Shown here: positions 35,650 to 44,804 of the stretch, one piece after another
Layout of the letters: each line of letters starts with the position of its first letter
Numbering within the stretch: the stretch's first letter is position 1
NCBI RefSeq assembly: GCF_004336985.1
Contig: NZ_SJUO01000007.1
Span: 16,739 to 80,738 of the forward strand
Source of the DNA: Exiguobacterium sp. SL-9
Lineage (GTDB): Bacteria; Bacillota; Bacilli; Exiguobacteriales; Exiguobacteriaceae
DNA: 64,000 nucleotides
Direction: 5' to 3'
Made by a program: the position numbers and the translations under genes
The notes under the pieces: generated by a model
The model's database searches: none
Told to the model about the DNA's origin: nothing
What the model saw: only the letters and a program-made list of their open reading frames with translations

Positions 35650-36585
35650 ATGGAGACGAGCGGTTATATGGAAGAGTTGACATTAAAACGACGCATACGT
35701 GATGAAAAATCAAAAGAAGAGAAAATGAAGTTTCGGAAAGAACTTGTCGCACTCTATGTACGTCAGGCCGAGCACTTCAAACTGTCCGACCGACCCGATT
35801 TCAAGGTGGCGCGACAGATTCTCGAGAAAGCGATCGAGCTACAAGTCGATCATCCGCTCGCGAACTATCGCCTCGGCTATATCCACTACAGGGACGGTCG
35901 TTACGCGAGTGCGGTACATCATTTCAATATCGCTTTAGGCCGGAAGACGACCAATTCGTTGAGTGAGGTCCAGATAACACTGGCCCATATGTTCTCGGCG
36001 AATTGCGGTATCCATATCGCACGCGAAGCGCTCTTCAAGATAGAAGGCTTGGAGAACGTATTCGAGCCGATTGACGACGAAGGCGCAGAAAAAATCAAGC
36101 GCTATCGGGATGAGCTGCTCGTTCAAGAATGGGAGATGTTTGATCGGTTATACTATCGAAAAATCCGGAACGGAGAGGATAAGATCATCACCGAGACCGA
36201 ATTTCATGACTACTCACCTGCTCCCCGTGAACTGGTGCTAAAAAGTTCAGAAGAAGGGAGATACGCCCTGATTCATTTGGAGATGCCGCTTGAATTGAAC
36301 ATGACTTTTTTTAACTTGTTGTTCTTATTATCGACACGCTCTCAGTCGACATATCAGTCCCTACAAACTCAGCTCACGGAGCTTAATGGAGAAGAAATAT
36401 CTAATGATAACCTACGCCAATCTATATCCCGTCTCAAAAAGAAAATAATCTCCTTCGATACCCTTTTCAACACAATCTCTACGACTGACAAGGAAGGAAG
36501 TCGAATCAACGTCTTCGAGTTAAGCGATGAATGGACGGTCACCATCCTGTGTCGTGCTGATGATTTTCTTAAGAATGAAATCTGA
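35650..36585 (+). CDS. TPR-containing protein with possible winged-helix C-terminus
   Basis: This 311-aa soluble protein has TPR-like repeats at about residues 55-100 (ARQILEKAIELQVDHPLANYRLGYIHYRDG) and a C-terminal 90 residues that read like a winged helix (NLRQSISRLKKKIISFDTLFNTI). The layout recalls regulators that combine TPRs with a DNA-binding end. ATG 35650 follows GAGGAGAGGG. It is divergent from the M20 gene. No partner gene is evident. Confidence 0.55.
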   Translation: METSGYMEELTLKRRIRDEKSKEEKMKFRKELVALYVRQAEHFKLSDRPDFKVARQILEKAIELQVDHPLANYRLGYIHYRDGRYASAVHHFNIALGRKTTNSLSEVQITLAHMFSANCGIHIAREALFKIEGLENVFEPIDDEGAEKIKRYRDELLVQEWEMFDRLYYRKIRNGEDKIITETEFHDYSPAPRELVLKSSEEGRYALIHLEMPLELNMTFFNLLFLLSTRSQSTYQSLQTQLTELNGEEISNDNLRQSISRLKKKIISFDTLFNTISTTDKEGSRINVFELSDEWTVTILCRADDFLKNEI

Positions 36586-36638
36586 TCTTTAAAAATACAG
36601 GTATAACCTTTCATTTAATATGAGAATGACTGCAAAAA

Positions 36639-36667
36639 GCGTATTCTCTTTGCCAAAGAGAGTACGC
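36639..36667. terminator. Bidirectional terminator
   Basis: GCGTATTCTCTTT (36639-36651) pairs with AAAGAGAGTACGC (36655-36667), with one mismatch. A-run and T-run lie on the two sides. It separates the convergent TPR and helix-turn-helix genes. Confidence 0.8.
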
Positions 36668-36701
36668 CTTTTCATTCCAATCATTCATATTTCCTATTCA
36701 T

Positions 36702-37328
36702 TTATTTCGTGTCAGATTCATTCTTATATTTTCCTATGCTTGCATGCTTACGTACATGTTCGATTAACGCCTGCATGATTTGGTCTTCTTTCATATCAAA
36801 ATCCTTGTGAAACGGCACCCGTTCTTCTTCAAATAAGAAAGCATCAATCAAATAAAGGACACGTGGCTTTTTTCGGGGAGCACTGTTCTTTAGACAACGT
36901 TCCCAGACCAGCTGTTCAAACTCTTTTGAATAGCGTCTATGCGCGACGGCGTTCCGCACCATCGTACGACTGATTTCAAAATCTCCTTCCCATAGCCAGC
37001 GGCCGGCCACTTGATGCCACATTTCAATGCGCCCCAGCTCTTTGATTGCTTCCACGTCAATTTCGACGTGATACGGGACCTCGTCCTCATTCTTAACGAC
37101 ATCCCGTGCTTCCCCTTTCACCGACTCCGGATATATCTCCCACCCTTCGGGCATCCGTTCTTTGATGAACTGCTCGAGCGAATCCTCACTGATCCGATAG
37201 CCTTTTTTACGCGACTCGAGCGGTTCTGCCTGGATCACGCCTTTTCGTACCCAGTTGCGGACCGTCTCCTTGTGACTTGTGAGCTTGTTCTTCGATAAGA
37301 TTTCAAATGCTTCGTCAATTGTATACAT
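36702..37328 (-). CDS. MerR/excisionase-like DNA-binding protein
   Basis: The 208-aa protein begins with a helix-turn-helix of the excisionase/MerR type (TIDEAFEILSKNKLTSHKETVRNWVRKGVI, then KKGYRISEDSLEQFIKER). About 140 further residues are unrecognised and probably helical. ATG 37328 has a perfect AGGAGG site. The protein could be a plasmid partition, excision or transcription factor. No nearby partner points to one of these. Confidence 0.65.
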   Translation of the reverse strand: MYTIDEAFEILSKNKLTSHKETVRNWVRKGVIQAEPLESRKKGYRISEDSLEQFIKERMPEGWEIYPESVKGEARDVVKNEDEVPYHVEIDVEAIKELGRIEMWHQVAGRWLWEGDFEISRTMVRNAVAHRRYSKEFEQLVWERCLKNSAPRKKPRVLYLIDAFLFEEERVPFHKDFDMKEDQIMQALIEHVRKHASIGKYKNESDTK

Positions 37329-37500
37329 GGTAAACCTCCTCTTAACACAATGATGAATTTATTAAATAATACCATAAACATTGTATTAAAAGTGAGAGGA
37401 ATACTTTATAAAACAAGTACACTTGATTCATAAGTAGATAAACACGCCATAATTTTAAGTTATTAATCCATCGATGTACTCGGTTGAAGATTTGACCATC

Positions 37501-38073
37501 CTAGCTTAAGTACCACTTCCAGCGAACCCAAACAATGTTAGATTCATCTACATTCAAGAATTTTGAAAACTCTTCTTTGACCATAAACAAAAAATTACAA
37601 TCATTTTCAAGCTTCCCTATGATACAGCCTGCTACAAATTGATGACAGTTATCATCAAGAAGATTGTATTTTCTTCTTTCTGACAGATTTTTAATCGCTT
37701 CTTTTGCTATATTTTCATCTCCTAATGGCCGCATTGTATGCTTCATCACTGGAATAAAGATGTCTTTATCTGTGCTAAAGATGTTACCGGTAAATTCTTT
37801 CAAACTAACTTTTTTAATCTCTCCTTTTCGATTTAAGTCGATAACATTTTTATTTCCTATGTATACACCAGAATGTTCTGCTGTACCTAATTGGCAATAA
37901 ACCAATGCACCAATAGCGGGTTCTTGCACAAAATCATATGATTTATTCAAAAGGGAGGAATGTCTATGTATTGAAGTTTTTTCTCTTGTCCATAACATGG
38001 GCGTAACGACATTTCTTAGTGCTTTTTTGTTAGATTCCGTGACTTTAATTTTATCTAAAAATCTATTTTTCAA
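37501..38073 (-). CDS. LRAT-like (NlpC/P60-superfamily) protein
   Basis: The 190-aa protein has the two hallmarks of LRAT-like domains: AEHSGVYIG with His67 and a later LLDDNCHQFVAGCI with Asn142-Cys143 (NC motif). LRAT-like enzymes are thiol acyltransferases or hydrolases acting on lipids or proteins. The start is a TTG at 38073 behind GGAG. The gene is AT-rich and isolated between two other AT-rich genes. No signal peptide is seen, so it is probably cytoplasmic. Confidence 0.7.
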   Translation of the reverse strand: MKNRFLDKIKVTESNKKALRNVVTPMLWTREKTSIHRHSSLLNKSYDFVQEPAIGALVYCQLGTAEHSGVYIGNKNVIDLNRKGEIKKVSLKEFTGNIFSTDKDIFIPVMKHTMRPLGDENIAKEAIKNLSERRKYNLLDDNCHQFVAGCIIGKLENDCNFLFMVKEEFSKFLNVDESNIVWVRWKWYLS

Positions 38074-38314
38074 CTGTATATCTCCAATCTTTTTTTCTTT
38101 TTATCAAATATCATTCAAAAACTAAGATGTCGAATTCTTTATGAAGTAAAAGTATAAAGATAAAAACTGAGGTACATTAATGGATTGAGATAAAGATGGA
38201 TTCGCTCGCGACTGATAAATCTAGTAAATTTGAAGTTGATTTGAAGACAAGCATCTTTTTATTTATGGGAGGATGCCTGTTTGTAGTTTATGTATTACCT
38301 GACTGCTTGATGAT

Positions 38315-39346
38315 TCACGAATGAGTAGTAGGTAAGGTTACGATTTCAAAAGAGCCGTTTCGTACTTGAGTTAATCTGTTCAATACTTCAGCCACATCTC
38401 CAATCCCAACGTACCTTTTTAAGTTCCCCTCGTTCCCTTCAAAAGTTTTAGTCAACTCTATCAATGTTTCCTTGAGGACTTCTGGGGTGAAATGCTTCTG
38501 CACATCATAATATTCAATCTCACCGTATCTTGCTTTATAAAATGCAACACGGTCTATAGAATGATAGTCGCCAAATTCAAATTCCTCGGAGCCAGCATAA
38601 TATGAGAGTTCATCTAGTAAGTAGTAGGCAATCATTTGAAGGTTGTCTTTTCTCTTGAGTGAATGGTCTTTGGTAGTTTTAAAGTCATACAAGGTTCCAT
38701 TAATATATATGTCAGCATCTGCACCTTCAACTAATAGCGAGGAGACACCGAAATGTGGATTGAACGACACACTGCTGTTCTTTTTTATGACTTCCGGAAT
38801 CATAAAGTTCTCTTCGAATAGATGTATCATCATTTCCAATTCACGTATCACGTCACCAGGTACTGGATCATTAAACAAGTAATCCAAATCTACAGTACTC
38901 GGATTGATTCTTGCTCTTACGATTTGTTCCAACATTGCTAAGCGCACAGCAACTTCATATAGTTCGGCTAACTGTGCCCTTCCCATTACTACTTTTTCGA
39001 CTTGTTCCACCCACGACAAGTACTTATTGAAGTGATATTCGTTGATTGTTGGTACGTCTTCTAACTTATACATTCCTTTGTGTGATACTAATCCAGACGT
39101 TACGTACTTCGATTTAATAAATTTCGCAATCCTAAAGCGCGCCAAGTAATCAAACGCAGTTCCTAGCAACGTTGCATTTCGAGTCACACTTAAGCTGTTC
39201 GGAACTTTGAGCATGTACTCATTCGAAAATGCCTTTTTACCACTTTGAGTGTAGTACTCACTTTTATTAGGTGCAACAGAGAGAAGTACGTTCATAAACG
39301 CTTTGTCTTGTTGCGTTTTTCCGAGTAACTTGCTGCTTAGAGACAT
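38315..39346 (-). CDS. Possible PD-(D/E)XK nuclease-like protein
   Basis: This 343-aa protein contains EGADADIYINGTLYDFKTTK (about 207-226). This is the strand-turn-strand pattern of PD-(D/E)XK nucleases, with Asp210/212, Asp221 and Lys223 as possible active-site residues. The rest is helical. ATG 39346 is preferred to an ATG nine bases upstream that would be too close to AAGGGA. It stands alone and AT-rich. It might be a defence nuclease or a structural relative without activity. Confidence 0.55.
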   Translation of the reverse strand: MSLSSKLLGKTQQDKAFMNVLLSVAPNKSEYYTQSGKKAFSNEYMLKVPNSLSVTRNATLLGTAFDYLARFRIAKFIKSKYVTSGLVSHKGMYKLEDVPTINEYHFNKYLSWVEQVEKVVMGRAQLAELYEVAVRLAMLEQIVRARINPSTVDLDYLFNDPVPGDVIRELEMMIHLFEENFMIPEVIKKNSSVSFNPHFGVSSLLVEGADADIYINGTLYDFKTTKDHSLKRKDNLQMIAYYLLDELSYYAGSEEFEFGDYHSIDRVAFYKARYGEIEYYDVQKHFTPEVLKETLIELTKTFEGNEGNLKRYVGIGDVAEVLNRLTQVRNGSFEIVTLPTTHS

Positions 39347-39634
39347 GTCACACATTCCCTTCTATCTTGAACATGATGATCTGATGGGGTCTAGGATTTA
39401 CGGCATTTACTTCATCATTCTTAAATCACTTTTTTTGAGTTTCAGTTTACTCCAAGGATTATGATTCTAAAGGGCCGGTATATTTAGATTGAAAGTGAAT
39501 CGTCACCTTCTCTAATTCTTTAATTTTGTAAGCGTCTCTGTATTGAAAGGATTGATGGTCTCCATGAACGACTGTCTGGACATCTTGACGATTGATCAGG
39601 AGATGTCGGGGCATCAATCGTTTTATCTCCATGC

Positions 39635-40306
39635 TCATGAGGGGACCAAATCAATCTCGGCCAACAGCCCGGCGCCTAAGATTCTAGCCGACAGATAAGC
39701 AACCAGGGCGTCTTCCGTACTAAATAGACGGTCTCTCGATTCGTCCTGGTTCACTTCATGTTTCGACATGTTATATAGGCGCACGAATACCAGTAAGCTT
39801 TTCACCGTCTTTTCATCTATCGTTCGCAATTTGTCGATTTGATGGACCGCTTTACCCAAGGTGGAGTTTTGGTGTCGTATCATTCCAAGCGTCTGTACCT
39901 GCTTCAAATATTGACGGGTCACGGCCTCGAGGTGCATGCCAGCATATTGGACGATGTATCGCGCCCCATATGCCACATCCCGCTCCAACTCGCTCGCCGC
40001 ATACTGGAGCGGCCTGAACAACGGTCGCTCGTATCCCCCAGGGAACGGGTTTTGAACCGGATTTTTGGGAAGACAATATCCACCCACCCCTCCAATTTCT
40101 TCATCGATTGTCCAAAGAAGTGCCATCGCTTCCGTCTGGCTGTCTCGATTCACAGCGGACATGACCTGGTCGACAGCGGTCTTCTGATTTCGATTCAATA
40201 GATGTTCGTATAACCATTGTGTGTCCGGCAACGCATGCTTCATCTCGATTCCCCAGTTCTTTTGATTTGGCTTGTTGGTCTCGCGTTTTCCCACTTTCAC
40301 AATCAC
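39635..40306 (-). CDS. Partner protein of the caspase-like protease, possible HEPN-type
   Basis: The 223-aa soluble helical protein overlaps the caspase-like gene by four bases (GTGA), so translation is coupled. An internal ATG at 40243 behind GGGGAATC could give a 202-aa form. A C-terminal FVRLYNMSKHEVN shows an Arg-x6-His spacing that could be a HEPN-type RNase motif, but this is weak. No other motif is recognised. Because it is encoded with a protease, it is a candidate substrate, sensor or effector of that protease. Confidence 0.55.
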   Translation of the reverse strand: MIVKVGKRETNKPNQKNWGIEMKHALPDTQWLYEHLLNRNQKTAVDQVMSAVNRDSQTEAMALLWTIDEEIGGVGGYCLPKNPVQNPFPGGYERPLFRPLQYAASELERDVAYGARYIVQYAGMHLEAVTRQYLKQVQTLGMIRHQNSTLGKAVHQIDKLRTIDEKTVKSLLVFVRLYNMSKHEVNQDESRDRLFSTEDALVAYLSARILGAGLLAEIDLVPS

Positions 40307-41742
40307 TTCAATGAAAAGTGTACAGCTTGGTCCACCGTGATAATTGTCGGGGTGACGTTTGTATAGACACGGGGACGTCTGCCTTCAAGAGTAATTCGGG
40401 TGATGGCGTGATTTTCGATATACAAGTTCAAAGAGTTCACCTCAGCCACGATGGATTTAAAGACGAGAACCGCGATGAGATGGAGTCTGATACATTCCAA
40501 GGCCATGTGCTGATCGAGCAGGTCAGGGATCAATTGATCGGACACTTCATAGTCAGATGACATCCCATAGATGATTGACGCTGAATGATTGATTTTGATA
40601 TGGCTTGGCACTTCTTTGTTGAACAGATAATGGTCGATTCTCAGTTTGGCAATTTCATCAGGTGTGATGCCATTGAACGAAGCGTTATCAAACATAGGAT
40701 TCCCATGCTTATTTTCAATGGAGACCAGCTTGAGATTGATTGTTTTTTCGCCCCCGACCACTTCGATGTCCACTTCGTCCACACGCACAAATTCAGCCGA
40801 GTCCTCGATTGCGAACGGTTGCTCTGTTCTCCACATCTGCTTGAACGTCTCCTCGACCCTCTTCGAGTTGTTTTCGGCCTTCAGAACTAAGATATGTGTT
40901 TTGTCAGAACGGTTATAGCGATAGGAAGAGTAGCGTGCGCATACGCCACGACCTAGTAGAAACCAGTCTCCCGATTCGTCGATCACCCGCTGTCCACCCT
41001 CAAGGAGTGGTCGCGGGTTTGACTTGTCCTGTCTAGTCTTCACATTCTTGATGATGACAGGTGGACCGGAGAGCGTACCCTTCATGACAGGGTGTTGGTT
41101 CGGGAACTCGGTAGTTAGGGCCTGACTGACATATGAATAGAGGTTGTAGATATCGACTTCCCCACTCGGATTCGTCGCACCTCCTTCAAGACCACGAATC
41201 AAATGATCCGTGAAGGCCCCGTGTCCATCTCGGTCCCAGGCCGACTGATCTTCCGTGCACGCAGCGATGACGAACTTCCCGGATCCTTTGATTTCAAGGC
41301 CCCTGTCCATCAGACTGTCGATTGACCGTATGAGTGCACCGCTATGGCATGTATCAAAAAAGCTCAGGACCGTACGCGCCGGCGTTTGGTCGATATGATC
41401 CCGGACATCAGACATATTGATGCTCGTGTCTCCGACGGCATGACGATCTGCATCGTACGGCAGGAAATATGCATTGGTCTCACTGAATCCCCCATGCCCC
41501 GCCCAATAGAGGAACAAGACGTCTTCTGGGGATGCCTCCTCAAAAAAGCTTCTCAACGTATGCGTTAACATCGACTTGGTGGTCAAGTTCCCACTCAGGA
41601 TCTGCACATCGGATTGTTGAAAGATGGCCGGCTCCTCCGTCAACAATCGATGAATTGCGCTGACATCGTTAAAGGTGTTTGGAAGAGTCGTTATCTCCTG
41701 ACTCCGTTGTTCGTTGACTGCGATCAATAGCGCTTTGTACAA
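40303..41742 (-). CDS. Caspase-like (C14/metacaspase) protease with unknown C-terminal domain
   Basis: The 479-aa protein begins with a caspase-fold domain (about 1-235). The catalytic His83 lies in YWAGHGGFSE and Cys132 in FFDTCHSGA, both intact. The remaining 240 residues are beta-rich and unrecognised and could sense or bind a partner. Bacterial caspase-like proteases occur in anti-phage and regulated-death systems, where they cut a partner protein. The following gene overlaps by four bases. The start is a TTG at 41742 after AGGGG. The operon stands beside an Abi gene. Confidence 0.85.
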   Translation of the reverse strand: MYKALLIAVNEQRSQEITTLPNTFNDVSAIHRLLTEEPAIFQQSDVQILSGNLTTKSMLTHTLRSFFEEASPEDVLFLYWAGHGGFSETNAYFLPYDADRHAVGDTSINMSDVRDHIDQTPARTVLSFFDTCHSGALIRSIDSLMDRGLEIKGSGKFVIAACTEDQSAWDRDGHGAFTDHLIRGLEGGATNPSGEVDIYNLYSYVSQALTTEFPNQHPVMKGTLSGPPVIIKNVKTRQDKSNPRPLLEGGQRVIDESGDWFLLGRGVCARYSSYRYNRSDKTHILVLKAENNSKRVEETFKQMWRTEQPFAIEDSAEFVRVDEVDIEVVGGEKTINLKLVSIENKHGNPMFDNASFNGITPDEIAKLRIDHYLFNKEVPSHIKINHSASIIYGMSSDYEVSDQLIPDLLDQHMALECIRLHLIAVLVFKSIVAEVNSLNLYIENHAITRITLEGRRPRVYTNVTPTIITVDQAVHFSLK

Positions 41743-42129
41743 ACTTAACCCCTGCCTCTCTACTATTTACATATATTGTATTATACAATACACCATGCTC
41801 CCATAACGAGGCAAAAGCGATTCCATATTCCGCTATTTGTTTTTACGAACAACCCTGTTCAAGATTGCTTATTCTGTTAATCCGTTATACATCCAAGACC
41901 ATCTTATGATCAAGTAACTATCCACTGGAACAGGTTATCGGCAAGTCACCATTACTTGACATGATTCTATGTTGTCTTCCCCATCATGGAGTCTCGCCAT
42001 AGAGTATGACCATATAGTAATGTCACGATTGAACGCGAACATCATTTTCTTCTTATCCTTATGAATACTATATATAGTTTTATTTATACAAATATCAATC
42101 CACATCATCTATATTTAGTTAAATAGTTC
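41743..42129. other. AT-rich intergenic region upstream of the caspase operon and Abi RNA
   Basis: Almost 390 bases separate the divergent caspase operon and the promoter of the Abi RNA. No open frame with a plausible start is seen. It probably holds the minus-strand caspase promoter. Confidence 0.4.
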
Positions 42130-42159
42130 TTTACTTGTTCATGGAATCTGTGCTATTAT
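42130..42159 (+). promoter_or_regulatory. Promoter of the Abi-associated RNA
   Basis: TTTACT (42130-42135) and TATTAT (42154-42159) are 18 bases apart, a fair match to a sigma-A promoter. Transcription would start near 42166 and reach the terminator at 42241-42272. Confidence 0.55.
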
Positions 42160-42165
42160 GTTTAG

Positions 42166-42275
42166 CGTTGTCATTGACATGTTGTTTTAAGTCGAATATA
42201 GTAGAAGTAATCAATGAGCAGGCTGGACTGACCAGCCAACAACGGCCCCTTACCTTTCGGTAAGGGGCCGTTTAT
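42166..42275 (+). ncRNA. Candidate abiF-type RNA upstream of the Abi_2 gene
   Basis: The predicted transcript of about 110 nt ends in a 14-bp perfect hairpin (42241-42254 with 42259-42272, loop TTTC) followed by T-rich DNA. It contains the stem GGCTGG/CCAGCC (42221-42226 and 42232-42237). It has its own promoter and no open reading frame. The terminator hairpin lies 42 bases before the Abi_2 gene. The abiF RNA motif is a known structured RNA found next to abiF/abiD-type genes, so this may be that class. Identity must be checked by covariance search. Confidence 0.6.
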
Positions 42276-42314
42276 TTTATACTGATCATATACTGCTTAT
42301 GAAGGAGCATAAAC

Positions 42315-43307
42315 ATGTCAAAACCTGAGAAGGTCTTCAAGTCAACGACCGATCAACTGAAATTGCTACAAGAGCGCGGTCTGGTGATCGATGATCCGAT
42401 GTTCGCAGAAGAGGCCTTGATTCGAACGAGTTACTACGAAATCATCAATGGCTACAAAGACCTGTTCATCAACATAGATAGTGAAGAAGAGCAATTCGAA
42501 TCCGGGACAACATTCTCGGAAATCTATTACCTCTATGAACTCGATAACACCATCCGTTTCGCGATGCTGTCGGCTACCCTTTCCGCGGAGAACCTGTTAC
42601 GTTCAGTCATAGCCTATGTGCTTGCCGAGAATCACGGCCATTCCATCAAGGACTATCAACAAAACAGAAACTTCCGACAAGGGAAAAAAATAATTCGTGG
42701 GCGCGCCAAAGGGAAATTTGAGCGGGAACTATTGTTGCAGATTTTCTCCGAGGTCTATTACTCGACACATCAACCGATGACCTATTATCGGGAGACCTAT
42801 CAGGACATGCCCCCTTGGATTCTGGTAAAGGGACTGAGCTTCGGGAACCTTCAATATCTGTTCAAACTGATGTTGCCGGAATCAAAGACAAAAGTCATCG
42901 CACGAGCAACCGGCATGAATCCAGAATTGATCACTGATCAGACAAAACAAGCTTTCGCCGAGACATTCGATATCCTCGTCGCCTTCCGGAATTGGGCGGC
43001 CCACGGAGGACGTGTGTACAATCACCGTGTGCGAAAGCGCCTGAGCTACTCTCCGACCCATACCCGCTTTGGTGTGACACACTCCGCCTATCAAAAACAT
43101 GACCGTGGCCAAAGTGATGTCTTGAGTTTCATTATCGCGTTGTCTTACTTGAGAGACCGGGGCATCCAAGATGGGTTCCTTCACGCCATCACATCAGAGA
43201 TCGACGATTACCTGATGCGGTTCCCCCGACACAAAACGTTACTGTTAAGACAGATGAACATCCCGGACCAACTCTATCAAGAGTGGCGCCATAACCGGCA
43301 GCATTGA
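42315..43307 (+). CDS. Abi_2 (AbiD/AbiF) family HEPN abortive-infection protein
   Basis: The 330-aa protein matches the Abi_2 family: an N-terminal QLKLLQERGLVIDDPMFAEE, the ISYYEIINGYKDLF-type segment near residues 35-50 and a C-terminal FRNWAAHGG (about 223-231) with the HEPN RNase motif Arg-x4-His. The HEPN domain is related to that of Cas13, and AbiF-type proteins are thought to be toxins controlled by an RNA. A candidate RNA lies directly upstream. GAAGGAG precedes the ATG. A 9-bp hairpin terminates the gene. Confidence 0.85.
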   Translation: MSKPEKVFKSTTDQLKLLQERGLVIDDPMFAEEALIRTSYYEIINGYKDLFINIDSEEEQFESGTTFSEIYYLYELDNTIRFAMLSATLSAENLLRSVIAYVLAENHGHSIKDYQQNRNFRQGKKIIRGRAKGKFERELLLQIFSEVYYSTHQPMTYYRETYQDMPPWILVKGLSFGNLQYLFKLMLPESKTKVIARATGMNPELITDQTKQAFAETFDILVAFRNWAAHGGRVYNHRVRKRLSYSPTHTRFGVTHSAYQKHDRGQSDVLSFIIALSYLRDRGIQDGFLHAITSEIDDYLMRFPRHKTLLLRQMNIPDQLYQEWRHNRQH

Positions 43308-43311
43308 CCTG

Positions 43312-43333
43312 AACCCGCGATCGCTCGCGGGTT
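43312..43333 (+). terminator. Terminator of the Abi gene
   Basis: AACCCGCGA (43312-43320) and TCGCGGGTT (43325-43333) form a 9-bp stem with the loop TCGC, just after the Abi stop and followed by TTTCG. Confidence 0.7.
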
Positions 43334-43337
43334 TTCG

Positions 43338-43951
43338 TCGCGTGGCGTTAGACGCGCCCACGCTCTTGGTTTTGACGTTGTCCTTACGCTCCGTGCCTCC
43401 CGTCAGAAAGGTCCAGGAACATAGAGATGCGTTTTAAAGCAGCTCTTGTTATCGGGCCGTCAGGGGGCAGCGGTGCGATGAGCGACTTCGCTTCCTGGCG
43501 TTAGACGCTCACGCATGAGCCCGGATCACCATTCCTTCTCCCATGCCCCGTCTTCAGAGACTCCCCAATCCTCAAAGCGATACTTGATGAGCCAATGGAC
43601 ATGCATCACTTCATATTCGAATACATCCTTGGATAGCTCTGAGACGATAAAGCTGACGTCTCCATCCGCCACCACCCATGTCCCGTATAGATACACTTTC
43701 TCGATCGGACGCTCTTCCGCATCCAAGTAGATCACCACCCGGAAGTAAGGCGAGTTCCGTCCATCATCGAACCGGACGACCTTCTCGACGCAATGTTCCT
43801 TGTCGACGACACGCATCCATTCGGAATGTTCCATCAGTTCCGAGAACACCGTCTGAACGAACGGATTCAATCTTGCAAACGCATAGTCATTAAGCAGTAG
43901 TTCATCTATTACGTCTCATCCCTTCCTGTTCTCTATAGACCGATTCCCCGT
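43338..43951. repeat. Repeat module, copy A (about 610 bp)
   Basis: This segment is closely similar, roughly nine bases in ten, to 50736-51351. It starts at the GCGTGGC motif after the Abi terminator and ends after ATAGACCGATTCCCC. It contains an open frame for the repeat's 127-aa protein and about 180 bases of conserved non-coding DNA beyond its stop. GCGTTAGACGC occurs twice in the non-coding part, about 150 bases apart. Confidence 0.8.
43526..43909 (-). pseudogene. Copy A of the 127-aa repeat protein, start codon lost
   Basis: The frame is intact and aligns with the protein at 50930-51313 over its full length. The ATG and the GTG before it have become ATA and GTA, so the first remaining starts are an internal CTG or TTG. 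Conserved parts include CVEKVVRFDDGRNSPYFRVV, KVYLYGTWVVA and HVHWLIKYRFEDWGVS. Either the gene was recently disabled or it uses a weak alternative start. Protein function is unknown. Confidence 0.65.
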
Positions 43952-44197
43952 AAAAGCCAGTTCATTCCTTGTTCATATACCTACCGAAACGAAGACACCG
44001 GAACAACTGTATGCTTGTATTCAAGCAAATTCTTACGACAGGGGTCGTTTTGGTGGGTACTATTAACCTAACTATCTATATCTTACCAACCTATGATTGC
44101 GGCCATTCTAGCTTAAAGACCTCTATCAGCCGCGAGCCTAGTATTTTTCTTTGTACATAATCCAATTGATTCAATTCAACTAGAATATACATCAAAA

Positions 44198-44239
44198 AAG
44201 CACGCAGGCGATGAGATGACTCTATCAACTGCGTGCTTT
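44198..44239 (-). terminator. Terminator after the YcxB-like pair
   Basis: AAAGCACGCAG (44198-44208) pairs perfectly with CTGCGTGCTTT (44229-44239). The right arm overlaps the stop of the minus-strand gene, and a T-run follows on that strand. Confidence 0.75.
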
Positions 44240-44782
44240 CATATATGGATTTAATAATCGTTCAAGTTCACTCTGTTCGATGGAATCGAGTCCATTGATT
44301 TTTTTTGGAATGATAATCGCATCGGCCTCTTGAAAATACAAATATAAATGTTTCTCATCTTGTGATGCTTTGTCTATCGATTCCCAAGGAATTTGAAGCA
44401 TGCCCTTCGACCTAGGGTTATCCGAAGTCCATTCTATACCAGAATCATCAAGTTTCACCGTCACAGTCCTCGGCCATCCCCCCATTTTCTTCAACTGCAC
44501 CATGCTCTTCCTTAAAGTGATGGGAGGATACATTTTTCGCAACAATGGATATAGCAAGAGCATGACTAGAACACCACTTGCTATCGCCACCAACACAAAG
44601 GCAGTGAACGATATGACACGAGGAAAGAACCACACCACTGCAGCAAACCCATAGGCAAAGGCCAGCAACTCTGTGTAGATCAATAAAAATTTACTCCTGC
44701 GTTTATGATAGTTTGTATTTTTAATCAAGTCTTTCTGTAGAGAAATAAAATCCTCTGGCGTCAACTGATATGTAATGGTCAA
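44225..44782 (-). CDS. YcxB-like membrane protein (copy 1)
   Basis: The 185-aa protein has two adjacent membrane helices (about 35-55 and 57-80) and a C-terminal PH-like/YcxB domain (about 100-180) with GIEWTSDNPRSKGMLQIPWESIDK. YcxB-like proteins are small membrane proteins of unknown role found in Bacilli. The start is a TTG at 44782 with AGAGAGGTG upstream. It lies 22 bases after a paralogue on the same strand, a tandem duplication. Confidence 0.7.
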   Translation of the reverse strand: MTITYQLTPEDFISLQKDLIKNTNYHKRRSKFLLIYTELLAFAYGFAAVVWFFPRVISFTAFVLVAIASGVLVMLLLYPLLRKMYPPITLRKSMVQLKKMGGWPRTVTVKLDDSGIEWTSDNPRSKGMLQIPWESIDKASQDEKHLYLYFQEADAIIIPKKINGLDSIEQSELERLLNPYMKARS

Positions 44783-44804
44783 CTTGTATACACCTCTCTA
44801 TTTT

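Noticed and set aside
43338..43510. GCGTTAGACGC motifs resembling integron attC ends
   Set aside because: Both motifs face the same way on one strand, without the opposed core site and folded stem of an attC, and copy B has degenerate versions. No integrase of the integron type is present.
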